Assembly: GCA_039984715.1 (NCBI GenBank)
Contig: JBDWUA010000021.1
Span: 1 to 64,000 of the forward strand
Direction: 5' to 3'
Length of the DNA stretch: 64,000 bases
DNA from: JABSSA01 sp039984715
GTDB taxonomy: Bacteria; Pseudomonadota; Alphaproteobacteria; Rhodobacterales; Rhodobacteraceae
The position numbers and the translations under genes are program-made. Each line of letters begins with the position of its first letter. Positions within the stretch are counted from its first letter, which is position 1. Under the pieces are notes generated by a model. It saw only the letters and a program-made list of their open reading frames with translations. It did no database searches and had not been told where the DNA came from. This document shows positions 1-8,656 of the stretch, piece by piece.

Positions 1-141
1 CCAAATCCCACGCGCCATTGGCGACATAAGATGAGAACACCAAAATCGAAATGCCAAGCACAATGCCCGGAATGACGAGTGGCAAAATCATTAGAATATA
101 CAGCGCGCTTTTTCCGCGAAAATCGTATCGGTTGAACAAAA
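1..141 (-). pseudogene. ABC transporter permease fragment (PotC-like)
   Basis: On the minus strand an open frame reads FRGK, then a hydrophobic stretch containing LPLVIPGIVLGISI, the EAA-loop region typical of spermidine/putrescine-type (PotC-like) permeases. The N-terminal membrane segments expected before this motif are missing, because a plus-strand gene with its own ribosome-binding site starts at 163. The fragment runs off the left window edge, so its C-terminus cannot be seen. It looks like a permease whose 5' half was lost by rearrangement. The exact breakpoint between about 130 and 160 is uncertain. Confidence 0.6.
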
Positions 142-162
142 CATCGTTCCGGAGGTTTAAGA

Positions 163-1090
163 ATGGCTGTTCCTTCCCCTTTTGCCCCCAACAGGATCGG
201 GCGAGTTCTTTCTAACAGAAGGCGGCTCTGAAACCGAAGTCATGTTCCGCCATGGCTTTGAGCTGCCCGAATTTGCAATGTTTCTATTGCTAGGAAACCC
301 GAAAACCGCAAATGTGATCCACGGCTTTCTAACCGCTCAGTTGGACGCAACCGCAGAATTCGGTCATTCCTTTACGTTGACTGGCCTTGATTATCGGGCA
401 AGTCCGGATTGGGGCGAAAAATTGGGGTATTCGCCGCAGGGATTGGCGGATGCAAATATTGCACCCATCGAATTCCTGCGCGGCATCGCCAAAAACTACA
501 AAACTCAAATTCCGAACCTTCTAATTGGCAGCATCCTTGGATCACGCGGCGATGCATATCAACTGAACCAAGACATTACGGCTGAAAGCGCAGAAGGTTA
601 TCACGCAATTCAACTGCCAACGCTGAAATCTGCCGACGTGGATTTTGTCAGCGCTATGACTTTTAACAACGTGCCTGAAGCCGTTGGAGCGTCACGCGCG
701 GCGGCAAAACTGGGCGTTTCGATTTCGCTGACACTAGACAGTACTCATCGACCAGAGTCAGGCGTCAGCCTGCCCGAAGCAATTACCCAGATCGATGAAC
801 AAACCGGGCCCGATGCGCCCGACTTTTTCCTTTTGAACTGTTCGCACCCACTTGAATTCGAACCGGCAATTGAAAACCGAGACTGGATCAAACGCCTTCG
901 TGGTGTACGCCCGAGCGTTTGCAAAATGGAGAAAATCGCGCTTTGCAAACTTGGGCACATCGAAGACGGCGATCCAAAAGAGCTCGGCGAACAAGTTGCT
1001 GATTTGTCCCGCCGCTTCCGGCATATGGACATCTTTGGCGGATGCTCCGGAGCTCGGGAAAGACTGGGTGCAAAAACTCGAAGGGTGTAA
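163..1090 (+). pseudogene. Homocysteine S-methyltransferase family protein, frameshifted and 3'-truncated
   Basis: The body, from FFLTEGGSETEV through the zinc-ligand motif NCSHP to DIFGGC, matches the homocysteine S-methyltransferase fold, which moves a methyl group to homocysteine through a zinc-thiolate. The natural start appears to be the ATG at 163, behind a strong GGAGG at 151-155. That frame and the conserved frame (from about 182) differ by one base in the T4/C5 run at 180-188, so the N-terminus is frameshifted. At the other end the family's GGCCG zinc motif becomes GGCSG and the sequence then diverges to a stop, losing the last 15-20 residues and one zinc cysteine. Probably inactive. 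A sequencing error could explain the frameshift but not the lost C-terminus. Confidence 0.75.
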
Positions 1091-1287
1091 GGATCCGTTT
1101 GTTCAACAAGGTCGATTTAGAGAGTTTTCGACTACGGTATATTTCTGTGAGAGAGATTGCTGACGACACACAGCTCGCCCTGAAACAAGTCAAGATGATG
1201 CTTGACGCGATGAACTTAAGGCCGGCCGTGACCAGCGCTCATTTAGGTCGAATCTTTTATAGACGATGTGACATACGAGATTTGTGA
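1042..1287 (+). pseudogene. Possible transposition-protein (TniQ-like) tail fragment
   Basis: Right after the methyltransferase breakpoint another frame stays open and reads as a plausible protein tail: a helix-turn-helix-like stretch (YISVREIADD, then LALKQVKMMLDA) and a final FYRRCD. This resembles C-terminal helix-turn-helix regions of TniQ-like or DNA-binding transposition accessory proteins. There is no start codon with a ribosome-binding site. The assignment is a weak impression; what is visible is a coding-like tail joined to a truncated gene. Confidence 0.25.
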
Positions 1288-1312
1288 CGTTCCAACACAT
1301 TTTGTTCTGGAA

Positions 1313-1340
1313 AGGCCGCCCTTTGGCGGCCTTTTTTGTT
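1313..1340 (+). terminator. Rho-independent terminator
   Basis: AGGCCGCC and GGCGGCCT form an 8-bp GC-rich stem around a CTTT loop, followed by a T run on the plus strand. It would end rightward transcripts from the decayed genes upstream. Confidence 0.85.
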
Positions 1341-1511
1341 TTTCTTCAAATTTCTATGGCACCTATATACCACCCCGAGTGGTATTTCGGCTCATCACTT
1401 CAAGATTATTATTAATTAACAACAAAGACTTACGGGAATTTTGAGACACTCAATACCCCGTCTTTTTATGTGCAAGGCCTAGAAATAGAATTTCCTAGTT
1501 CTGAATCCTGT

Positions 1512-1689
1512 CGAGTTCGTCTCAGCAGAATCAGATGGCCGGCTGGCTCTACCTGTATTCGTTGTGGTTGTGACGATGTCAGGCACCTAGATTTGTGAAA
1601 AGTCTACTACTGCCGTCTTTGCCATCACCGATTTTCCGTCTCAGCGGATACCGCCGCCGCAAAGGACGTTAAATACATGGTGTTTGCAT
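1512..1689 (+). pseudogene. IS1595-family transposase N-terminal zinc-ribbon remnant
   Basis: One plus-strand frame reads IRWPAG, CIRCGC, then after a TGA stop YYCRLCHHRFSVSADT. This is the N-terminal zinc ribbon (two CxxC pairs followed by HxFSVxAxT) typical of IS1595-type transposases. The in-frame stop near 1597 and the absence of the catalytic DDE region show a dead remnant. It abuts an IS3-type fragment on the other strand. Confidence 0.65.
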
Positions 1690-1777
1690 CCAGGCGCGCC
1701 ATACCTTGACCTATCAGCACCTCAACTTGCCCTAGCTTAACAACAATATTTCCAGGCTTCGGCCTCGAAATCCCCAT
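1690..1777 (-). pseudogene. IS3-family OrfA remnant
   Basis: The minus strand from the ATG at 1775-1777 reads MGISRPKPGNIV, VKLGQVEVL and IGQGMARLDA. This resembles the start of IS3-family OrfA proteins (RPKPEEIV, KLRQVEVL, GQGMPRIDA). It is cut after about 29 residues where the IS1595 fragment begins, so only the N-terminal tip survives. Confidence 0.6.
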
Positions 1778-1872
1778 CTTCGATTCTCCGTTTTCCTAAC
1801 TATTGGGACGGATCAATTCAAAGGGGGAGGCCCAATATTTATCGGCAGTTTGTTAAGTTCCAGAAAACTCTA

Positions 1873-2835
1873 TCACTTTCCCTTCCCTTTCAGTTCAACG
1901 TCGGTTGACAGGCTGCGCGCAATGCCAAGGGAAGCCCCAAAGAGACCCAGCAAGATTGACAGCGCTACGGGCAGCGCATCATTACTGACTCGATCTATCC
2001 AAGTCGTGGTGATGGATGACTGTGCCCCTCCGATCCGCGTGATTTCGATTGCGCTGTGTTGCTCAGGCGATGTTAAGATGACTTCGAAATCTGCAAGGGG
2101 GTGCGCAGATTGGGTCAGAAACATTGTGCTGTTAATTTCAGACTGACGCCTGTCGACCAGGCGCACTAGATCACCAGGCAGAATTTGCCCGGAGGAAATA
2201 ATCGATTTACGCGCAGGGAAGCCATAGTTTTCGCGGATGTGATAAACGCCGCCTCTTGTCAGACGTGCGGCACTTGCTTCTGCCAGTTCGCCAATGGTTA
2301 TTTTTCCTGTGGCAACCAATCCTCCCAGATCTGGAATCGTTGCGCGATCAAACAAGATCAGAGAATTATCTGTGATCACCCGCCCATCAATCCGCGTTGC
2401 GGCGGTTGCGGCATTTGTCGCGACTTCAACAGCTAAGCGTTCTTTATCAAAGCCAGTGATTTTTAGGCGATGGCCTGCCGTCCATAGGATATCAACCTTT
2501 GGAAGAGCCATCTCTGAATAGCGTTTCGCATTGCATTCCCGTTTTGCTGATCCGGCATTTTCTTTCACTTCTGCTTCTACAGATGGCTCTCTGCTCCGGC
2601 GCAGGCAGACTGTTACGTTCTTCAATTCCCAATGGGTTTGCGTACCGGGCATCAAGTTAACTGTGACCGACTGCGTCGCCGCGACAACTGTGAACGATTG
2701 CGCGCGGGGCAAAATGTAATAGGCAGCTACTGCTATGAAAATGGCTAACAACACCAACCGCACCCATCCCAGATGAACAATTCCGGCCGACAGCGACAAA
2801 GAGGCTGACGCGATTGATCGAATATGTCTTCTCAT
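1873..2835 (-). CDS. Hypothetical two-TM membrane protein
   Basis: A 320-residue protein of unrecognised family. A hydrophobic segment at about residues 22-42 and another at about 287-306 bracket a roughly 240-residue soluble region, suggesting a periplasmic loop with both ends cytoplasmic. The loop contains two cysteines and a stretch near residues 170-230 with TIGELAEAS and GQILPGDLVRLVD. It overlaps its upstream neighbour by 4 bp, so the two are co-transcribed and probably translationally coupled. It belongs to a four-gene block of envelope proteins lying between an IS graveyard and a gene-poor gap. Function unknown. Confidence 0.75.
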   Translation of the reverse strand: MRRHIRSIASASLSLSAGIVHLGWVRLVLLAIFIAVAAYYILPRAQSFTVVAATQSVTVNLMPGTQTHWELKNVTVCLRRSREPSVEAEVKENAGSAKRECNAKRYSEMALPKVDILWTAGHRLKITGFDKERLAVEVATNAATAATRIDGRVITDNSLILFDRATIPDLGGLVATGKITIGELAEASAARLTRGGVYHIRENYGFPARKSIISSGQILPGDLVRLVDRRQSEINSTMFLTQSAHPLADFEVILTSPEQHSAIEITRIGGAQSSITTTWIDRVSNDALPVALSILLGLFGASLGIARSLSTDVELKGKGK

Positions 2836-3587
2836 TGAATAGCAGGCAGCAATATGGATGCGCGCAATGCAGATGCTTCACGCCCGCGGTTGATGCGGAT
2901 CACAGAAAGCTCTGCCAGCCCACTGGTTTGCCCGGGAATTGCTGCTTCGCAAAGGAAGTTAAACTGGATTGCTTCCGTTGATTCAATCTTGGTGCAGCTG
3001 GTCTTGGCCTTGCCTTTTGGTGTGGTCAGCGTCGCCAATAATTCTTGGGTGTTTCGCGCGTGAATGGCGATCAATAGGGCAACACTGTCGTCTGCATTGC
3101 GCTGAATTTCACGGACGCCATTAAAGACAACAGGCAGCAGGCGGCTTCTTTTTTGTGTGGTTATCGGGGCAGCACAGGCGCCTTCCGACAAGACCAGCCC
3201 ACTGTTGAGGGCTGTGGAAACAGACCAGATTTCGGGAAAATCGGTCGGGTATTTAAGTTCGACCATGCTGCCTGCCTGAAGGCCCGAGCTCGATTTTTCG
3301 AACCTGTATTGACCCGTCGCCAACAAGCGCCCGTCAATTGTGGTGGCCTGTAGACAAACAGATTTCTCTCCCAATTCGTTTGGAAATGCGACCTGCAAAC
3401 TGGGGCGAATACCCGATGGAGCAGAGGCAAACTGCAACCCCCGCAACCAAAACGGCACCGAAACCAAACTTTCGGACGATTTGGTTTCTACAAAGCTCTC
3501 GGGGAGAATTGCGACAGTGTTTTGCGCCAAGGCAACGCTATTTCCCAGTCCGGCGCAGGCCGCAAAATATAAGATGTACTTCAACAT
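2832..3587 (-). CDS. Hypothetical secreted protein
   Basis: A 251-residue protein with a clear signal peptide (cleavage expected after ALA at about residue 21). The mature part looks like a beta-rich periplasmic protein and has four cysteines (in VCLQA, GACAAP, SCTK and FLCEA), which could form two disulphides. The family is not recognised. Its stop overlaps the start of the two-TM protein downstream, and 45 bp separate it from the divergent trypsin-like gene, so a shared regulatory region at 3588-3632 is likely. The four genes may act as one envelope module; that is inference from arrangement. Confidence 0.75.
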   Translation of the reverse strand: MLKYILYFAACAGLGNSVALAQNTVAILPESFVETKSSESLVSVPFWLRGLQFASAPSGIRPSLQVAFPNELGEKSVCLQATTIDGRLLATGQYRFEKSSSGLQAGSMVELKYPTDFPEIWSVSTALNSGLVLSEGACAAPITTQKRSRLLPVVFNGVREIQRNADDSVALLIAIHARNTQELLATLTTPKGKAKTSCTKIESTEAIQFNFLCEAAIPGQTSGLAELSVIRINRGREASALRASILLPAIQ

Positions 3588-3632
3588 GCGATCTCTCTAA
3601 CTTTTAGTGATCATGCAACAATTGGAAGCAGT

Positions 3633-4670
3633 ATGGCTATTTGGATACGGTTGTCACTCATTGTCTGTATGTGGTCGGGAACTTCACATGCGGCCACAAT
3701 GGTCCTTGTTGGCGAAGAGGTCGGACACGCCGTTTTGGTGCAACATCGTGGCAATTGCTATGCCGTGATGCCTGACCATGTGGCCTTCAAAGACAGGCTA
3801 TCCCTGGTCTCGGCACTACCGCAAGTCACTGGAGTCGCTACAGTATTTCACCGCAGATCCGATTTAGACTTGGCCATTGGATTTGTCGAAGGGGATTTGG
3901 CTCAAGCCTGTGATCTTACTTGGGTTGATTTGTCGAAAGATGTCAGCAAGTTAGTTGGCGACACTGCCTCTGGCGGCTTAAGCCGGATACAGTTTGGGGG
4001 AAAGTTCATTGACCGCGCCGCGGCGACGATCATTGATGCGGATGACAATCACTTTGTGATTGCGACAACCCAAGAATGGTCGAACTCAGAGATCATGGGC
4101 GGCGTCAGTGGCGCCCTATTTTATGTGCGGAACATACCCGTCGGTATCGCCCTGACGTCCGAGGACACTAGCCGTGCACGGTTTTTGCGAATGGACCGGG
4201 TACATCAGGCCCTGTCGAGCGTTCTGGAGGCGAGTGGAGGCAAACACCCGGTTCTTGCTGAAATCAAGGGGGCGCAGGACGGGATTGGGTATCGGGTGAC
4301 CAGTCAGGCGCGTGTCCTGAACGGAGTACGACGTGGGCTGACAGAGGCACTGGATACGACGTGGGATGGGGCTGATCTTGAGATTGAGTTCACCCTTTCA
4401 AACAGCGCGCCCATCCCATTACGCAGCATTCTTTTGGAATCCGCCGCGGCGAACGGTCTTGCAACCTTCCCCCAAGACATCACGCTGCAATTGGATCGCG
4501 GCAGTGTGGGCCAAACCGCCTGGAGGGAGATTTTTGCACCAGACATGCCACCCAGCGGCAAGCTGGAGGTGTCCACAGGCCAAACCTATGCACGGCGTGT
4601 GCGTCTAACCATCCATTCGGTATGGCACCCGGATCGCCCAATGCATTTGGAGCGGGTCGTGTTCCGCTGA
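3633..4670 (+). CDS. Secreted trypsin-fold protein with C-terminal beta-domain
   Basis: A 345-residue protein with a signal peptide (about residues 1-20). Residues 25-195 resemble a minimal trypsin-like peptidase: His49 in MPDHV, Asp79 in DLDLA and Ser159 in GGVSGA have the order and rough spacing of the catalytic triad, although the usual TAAHV and GDSGGP contexts are degenerate. Residues about 225-345 form a second beta-rich domain that could bind a partner. It may be an active protease or a protease-derived binder. It is transcribed away from the 2832-3587 gene and meets the next gene stop to stop. The call rests on motif reading only. Confidence 0.6.
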   Translation: MAIWIRLSLIVCMWSGTSHAATMVLVGEEVGHAVLVQHRGNCYAVMPDHVAFKDRLSLVSALPQVTGVATVFHRRSDLDLAIGFVEGDLAQACDLTWVDLSKDVSKLVGDTASGGLSRIQFGGKFIDRAAATIIDADDNHFVIATTQEWSNSEIMGGVSGALFYVRNIPVGIALTSEDTSRARFLRMDRVHQALSSVLEASGGKHPVLAEIKGAQDGIGYRVTSQARVLNGVRRGLTEALDTTWDGADLEIEFTLSNSAPIPLRSILLESAAANGLATFPQDITLQLDRGSVGQTAWREIFAPDMPPSGKLEVSTGQTYARRVRLTIHSVWHPDRPMHLERVVFR

Positions 4671-5312
4671 CTATTCTTTGAGGTCGATGGAAAGCTGCCC
4701 TGGTCCATAGCCAGATGTGAATGAACCACGCAGCCAGCCATCGGGTTGAAGTGTCAAAGCTGCCGACGCACGATTAATGGCCTGGCCGCCATTCGCAAAC
4801 ATGCGGAATTGGACAGAATTCCCCAGAACGGTAAACCGGCACCCTTTAAAAACAGGATCGGCCCAACAGGACGCAGCGGTGTCGTAGTTACCTACAGGCA
4901 TCATGACAAATCCGCTTTGGCCATCCTGTGCACCGCCGTAAACTTCAAGCCACTTTAGCACTTCAGGTTGGCTTGGGTTCTCCAGAACCATGCGTACCTG
5001 AGAGTTTTCAGTAAACACTGATTCAACAGCCATGTTTTGTAAAACTGGGTTGGTTGAAAACAACGCGTGTTCTCGGCCAATGCGTCTGAGCGCTTTATTT
5101 GAATTCTTTAAAAGCGCCTCAACCAAGGAAAATTGCGTTACCTGATCTCCGTTTTGAAGCACCTTGAGAACATTTTGAATTTTCTCTGCCTGAGCATTTG
5201 CGTCATCGAGAATTTCGTCGACAGATTGGGCATTTACAGTCATGGGAAGCATCGCAAACAAAAGCACATGCATTGCGCGTCTCAAAAAGTTTTTTACTCG
5301 CTGCATAGCCAA
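4671..5312 (-). CDS. Hypothetical secreted protein
   Basis: A 213-residue protein with a signal peptide ending about at VNA-QS (residue 28). Residues 30-110 are helical and charged, possibly a short coiled region; residues 130-210 look beta-rich and contain a cysteine pair in SCWADP and FKGCRF. The family is not recognised. Its stop codon lies directly next to the stop of the convergent trypsin-like gene, with no spacer. Together with the three genes to its left it forms a compact block of envelope proteins. Confidence 0.7.
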   Translation of the reverse strand: MAMQRVKNFLRRAMHVLLFAMLPMTVNAQSVDEILDDANAQAEKIQNVLKVLQNGDQVTQFSLVEALLKNSNKALRRIGREHALFSTNPVLQNMAVESVFTENSQVRMVLENPSQPEVLKWLEVYGGAQDGQSGFVMMPVGNYDTAASCWADPVFKGCRFTVLGNSVQFRMFANGGQAINRASAALTLQPDGWLRGSFTSGYGPGQLSIDLKE

Positions 5313-5782
5313 TGCCTCTCAATTGAAAATGTCTGATGAAAAAATACCTGCACATTTTTAAAAGAGCAACGGTTTTTGCTGGAGTAGACCCGGACTATTG
5401 AACCTTGAGCCAATAGATTGAAATTTCGACGGAACCGCGCTAAGTCGCCGCAACTGTAATTTCAAGTAGCCATTGGTGCCGCCGCCCCGCCGCAAATATT
5501 CATTTCGCTCCTGACTGTTAATTCGATTGTGAACTAACCGCTTCATTGCTGCAAACTGCTAGCCTAGCAAAGTCGCCATTCGCTCGCGTTGGCTGTACTG
5601 CAGTTATGTCCGTGAAGCGGACATCTAAGAAACAAATAGGGACGTCAATTTTTCGCATCCGCAGCGAACGGCAGGTGTGAGCCCAAACCAATTGTATTCC
5701 ACGACGCAGCCAATGTCGCTTTCGGGTTGATGGGCTTGAGGGTTTCGCAGGTTCGTGGCTAGAATTTAGACTTGATCTTTGC
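5313..5782. other. Intergenic gap, 470 bp
   Basis: No convincing gene. Short minus-strand frames here (ends at 5358 and 5518) lack ribosome-binding sites and look random. The sequence around 5550-5640 contains an inverted GTCCG/CGGAC element like the ends of the dispersed repeats found near 32-36 kb, but similarity is too weak to call a copy. Confidence 0.4.
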
Positions 5783-6640
5783 TCATTCGTTCCGGATCGA
5801 TGCGAAGACAACGATCAGCACGATTGCACCGCCCAGAATGGTCATGGTGCCCGGGACTTCCATGAACAGAAGGAACGCGAACAAAGGGGCCAGCGGCGTT
5901 TCTAGAGCACTCAAAAGGGCGGTCTGGCCTGAAGGGACCCGTTTTGCGCCCTCTGCCAATGTGATCGCGGCGATGGCGAATAAAAGACCGAAAGCGGCAA
6001 GGATGAGTATCTCTGATGGGTCGGTTTCGAACGGCTGGCCAAAGACCAAGGCGAGCGGTGTCAAAAAAACTGACTGCATCGCGGTTGGGCCTGCACCCGG
6101 AGTCTGCGGGAACTTGCGATAGATCACCATGATCGCGGCCATTGCGACGGTCATGACCAGCGCCAAAAGATCTCCGTAGATGCTGATCTGACCGATGGAC
6201 CCGGAAACAATGATCGCGACACCAAAAACAGCGCCGATGCAGCCGGCCAGGGTTCGGGTGGAAATGCGTTCTCCGATTGCAGCCCATGCAAGCGCTGCCG
6301 CGATAAGCGGTGCAATGGCATAGATAAGAGAGACATTTGCGATGCTTGTCAGCTTAAAAGCCGGAATAAAGGCAGCCGTGCCAACCGCGCCCACGATGGC
6401 AACGGCCCAACCGCTTGCGCCAAACTGCAGGAAGTTCTGGCGAAACGTGCTTTTGTGGACTGTCCATGCGACAGAGAACCCGACGGCGAATATGCCGCGC
6501 CAGAATATGACGGCCCACGCACCAGCAACAACGCCCTTGGAGAACAAGCCTGCGGTGCTGTAGGCGATTGCGGCCGTTACAATCAGGATAACGCCAAGCT
6601 TATAGTCTGCACTGGGGTTTCTTTTCCTGTCAGTCATCAT
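5783..6640 (-). CDS. DMT-superfamily (EamA) transporter
   Basis: A 285-residue, highly hydrophobic protein with about ten membrane segments and the duplicated EamA architecture (repeats about 17-145 and 155-283), including PLIAAALAW and a terminal GGAIVL segment. Family members are drug/metabolite exporters of the inner membrane; the substrate cannot be told. It is the last gene of a leftward operon, overlapping the preceding EamA gene by 4 bp (ATGA), so two different EamA proteins are co-translated and could form a hetero-pair. Confidence 0.85.
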   Translation of the reverse strand: MMTDRKRNPSADYKLGVILIVTAAIAYSTAGLFSKGVVAGAWAVIFWRGIFAVGFSVAWTVHKSTFRQNFLQFGASGWAVAIVGAVGTAAFIPAFKLTSIANVSLIYAIAPLIAAALAWAAIGERISTRTLAGCIGAVFGVAIIVSGSIGQISIYGDLLALVMTVAMAAIMVIYRKFPQTPGAGPTAMQSVFLTPLALVFGQPFETDPSEILILAAFGLLFAIAAITLAEGAKRVPSGQTALLSALETPLAPLFAFLLFMEVPGTMTILGGAIVLIVVFASIRNE

Positions 6641-7575
6641 TCTGCATCCAAGTTATCGACGCGTTTGCGCAAAAGCTGCGACAGGCCCGGTGTTCCGGCA
6701 TAAGCCCAAATGCCGCCGACAACGCAAGTAACACCGAGTGCCGTCAGCCAAGTCAACGGTTCACCCAGTAGAAAATAACCCCCAGCAGCGGTTAACGCAG
6801 GCACAACAGCGCCGCTGACAGCAGCAACGCTGGCACCCAGATGCCGGATTGCGGCGCCATATGCGGCGAGCCCGATTAGACCCGCAAGAATGCCTTGTGC
6901 AACGATCTGCAAGGCGATGTCGGGCCATGGCGCATCCAGCAACCCGGTCCCCGGTGCAATGAACCAGACCGGGATGACCAAGATACATGACCAAAAACAG
7001 ATGAGCGCGGCCCCATGCCACGGGTCCAAACCACTCTTGCGATAGGCGACTGTATAGATGGCCCAGAACATGCCCGCGATGATGAACAAGGTATCTCCGA
7101 CCAAAACGTCTGACCCGCCCTCGCTGCCCGACAGCGTTGTTCCAACCACACACGCAACCCCAAAAACGATGATCCCGAGGCCCGCGATCCGTGCCAGCCC
7201 AAAACGTTCGCCCAGAACGAGCACGCTTAAAACGGCAACGAAAACCGGCATCGAACCGGGGAGGAGCGCGCCCATGTGACTTGCTGGCGCGAACTGCGCC
7301 CCCGCCATCCCCAGCAGGCCGAACGGCAGACCGCCTCCTATGACAACGAGTGTTAGGATCCATATGGGATTGCCTTTTGCCCCAAAACCTTGCCGCAACA
7401 GAATTGGAAATAGGACAAGTGCCGGGATCACATAGCGCAGAAGCGCAAGATCAATCGGCGTCAATGAAGTCGTGACGCCGAACCGTGTGGACAGTTGCCA
7501 GCTTGCGCCAACGATCACAGTGATAAGCCATGCAGCAAGTCCTGCCCTGATGCTGGTGCTCACGTCAGGCCGCAT
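6637..7575 (-). CDS. DMT-superfamily (EamA) transporter
   Basis: A 312-residue membrane protein with about ten helices and two EamA repeats. The start at 7575 (MRPDVSTSIRAG) is chosen because the longer frame to 7599 would overlap the transferase gene by 35 bp instead of 11. It lies between the glutathione-transferase gene and a second EamA gene, all in one leftward operon. Its likely role is export of a metabolite, perhaps a product or conjugate linked to the transferase; this is inferred from context. It differs substantially from its neighbour, so it is not a recent duplicate. Confidence 0.85.
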   Translation of the reverse strand: MRPDVSTSIRAGLAAWLITVIVGASWQLSTRFGVTTSLTPIDLALLRYVIPALVLFPILLRQGFGAKGNPIWILTLVVIGGGLPFGLLGMAGAQFAPASHMGALLPGSMPVFVAVLSVLVLGERFGLARIAGLGIIVFGVACVVGTTLSGSEGGSDVLVGDTLFIIAGMFWAIYTVAYRKSGLDPWHGAALICFWSCILVIPVWFIAPGTGLLDAPWPDIALQIVAQGILAGLIGLAAYGAAIRHLGASVAAVSGAVVPALTAAGGYFLLGEPLTWLTALGVTCVVGGIWAYAGTPGLSQLLRKRVDNLDAE

Positions 7576-8569
7576 GATCAGCCTTAGAGACCGCGTCAAA
7601 ATGGACCCACGCGCCGTCGCACCATATAGTCAGCGGTCCCAGACGATCACGCCCATGCGGCTGCGTCCAATCGACGTCAGGAAGTTCTGGCACGATCCGA
7701 TGCGGATTTGTGTCGGTGTCGTTCCAGAAATAGCCCCTTAGGTTCGCATCGAAATCGAATGTCGCCGCAATGCCCGGCCAAGCGTATAGATCACGGGCAT
7801 AGGCCCAAAGCGCCGGATAGTCAGTCAAGCGCCGCCGCGTGCACCGAAAGAGAGGTGCATAGACGGAATCGAACCGGACCAGCGTGGCGAAAAGAAACAG
7901 ATCCGCTTCGGTGATTTGATCACCCACGAGGCACCGTCGCGCTGACAAAAGCGTTTCCAGCCAATCCAATGTCGCAAAAACGTCCGTGACGGCCTCGGCA
8001 TGAGCTTTCTGCGTGGTCGCAAAACCGGCGCGATAGACTGCGTTGGCAAGACCGTTGTAGATGCGCGCGTTAAGCACGTCGATCTCTGCAATCTTGCGAT
8101 CTGGCACAAGTCGCCAGCCGGAACCAACTCGATCAAGAGCGCGCGCGATGGTTGCGGATGAATTGCAAAGAACCGTGCGTGTGTTGCGATCGCAAAGAAG
8201 CGGTACCGTCGCGCGCCCGGTAAAGCTCGGCAGGGTGGCGCTATAGAATTGATGGACGTATTGCACAGGACTGTCGTCGGTATCTGCCGTATTAAAACCG
8301 GCGACCGCGTAGCCCTCATTTCTGGTGCCGGTGGCCACGCTCAGGGGAATATCGTCAACGCCTTTGTGAGCGCGGACTAAAGTTGTGCGATGGGACCAAG
8401 GGCAACTTTGTGAAACGACGAGCGTAACGCTTGTGGCCCCCGCCTGCAGGCGGTCGGCGATGGCCTGAGGCGTTGGATTTGTCAGCTCGGACGTCTCGCG
8501 TGTGAATGTGCCGTCCTTTATGAATTGGTCCGTGTCGCGGCACCACATTCCGTCAATCAGCATTCCCAT
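7565..8569 (-). CDS. Glutathione S-transferase, glutathionyl-hydroquinone reductase type
   Basis: A 334-residue protein with the thioredoxin-like N-terminal domain and helical C-terminal domain of the ECM4/YqjG (Xi-class) transferases. The active-site motif CPWSHR (Cys56) corresponds to the CPWAHR-type motif of this class. Known members reduce glutathionyl-hydroquinones, removing glutathione from quinone conjugates in the cytoplasm. It is the first gene of an operon with two EamA exporters and is divergent from a LysR regulator. The context suggests detoxification of quinones or other electrophiles, with export. Confidence 0.85.
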   Translation of the reverse strand: MGMLIDGMWCRDTDQFIKDGTFTRETSELTNPTPQAIADRLQAGATSVTLVVSQSCPWSHRTTLVRAHKGVDDIPLSVATGTRNEGYAVAGFNTADTDDSPVQYVHQFYSATLPSFTGRATVPLLCDRNTRTVLCNSSATIARALDRVGSGWRLVPDRKIAEIDVLNARIYNGLANAVYRAGFATTQKAHAEAVTDVFATLDWLETLLSARRCLVGDQITEADLFLFATLVRFDSVYAPLFRCTRRRLTDYPALWAYARDLYAWPGIAATFDFDANLRGYFWNDTDTNPHRIVPELPDVDWTQPHGRDRLGPLTIWCDGAWVHFDAVSKADHAA

Positions 8570-8656
8570 AGGCCCTCCTTTCTTTATTCGATGGTAACAA
8601 AATGAGTGGATTACGTCTGTTCACAAGGGCACCGATTTTGGTCTATTGTAGTCACC
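8570..8656. promoter_or_regulatory. Divergent control region between transferase operon and LysR gene
   Basis: An 87-bp gap separates the starts of the leftward transferase operon and the rightward LysR gene. This is the classical layout for a LysR protein that controls its divergent neighbour and itself. AGGAGGGCC-type sequence (minus strand) just before 8569 serves the transferase gene. No single operator palindrome stands out. Confidence 0.45.
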
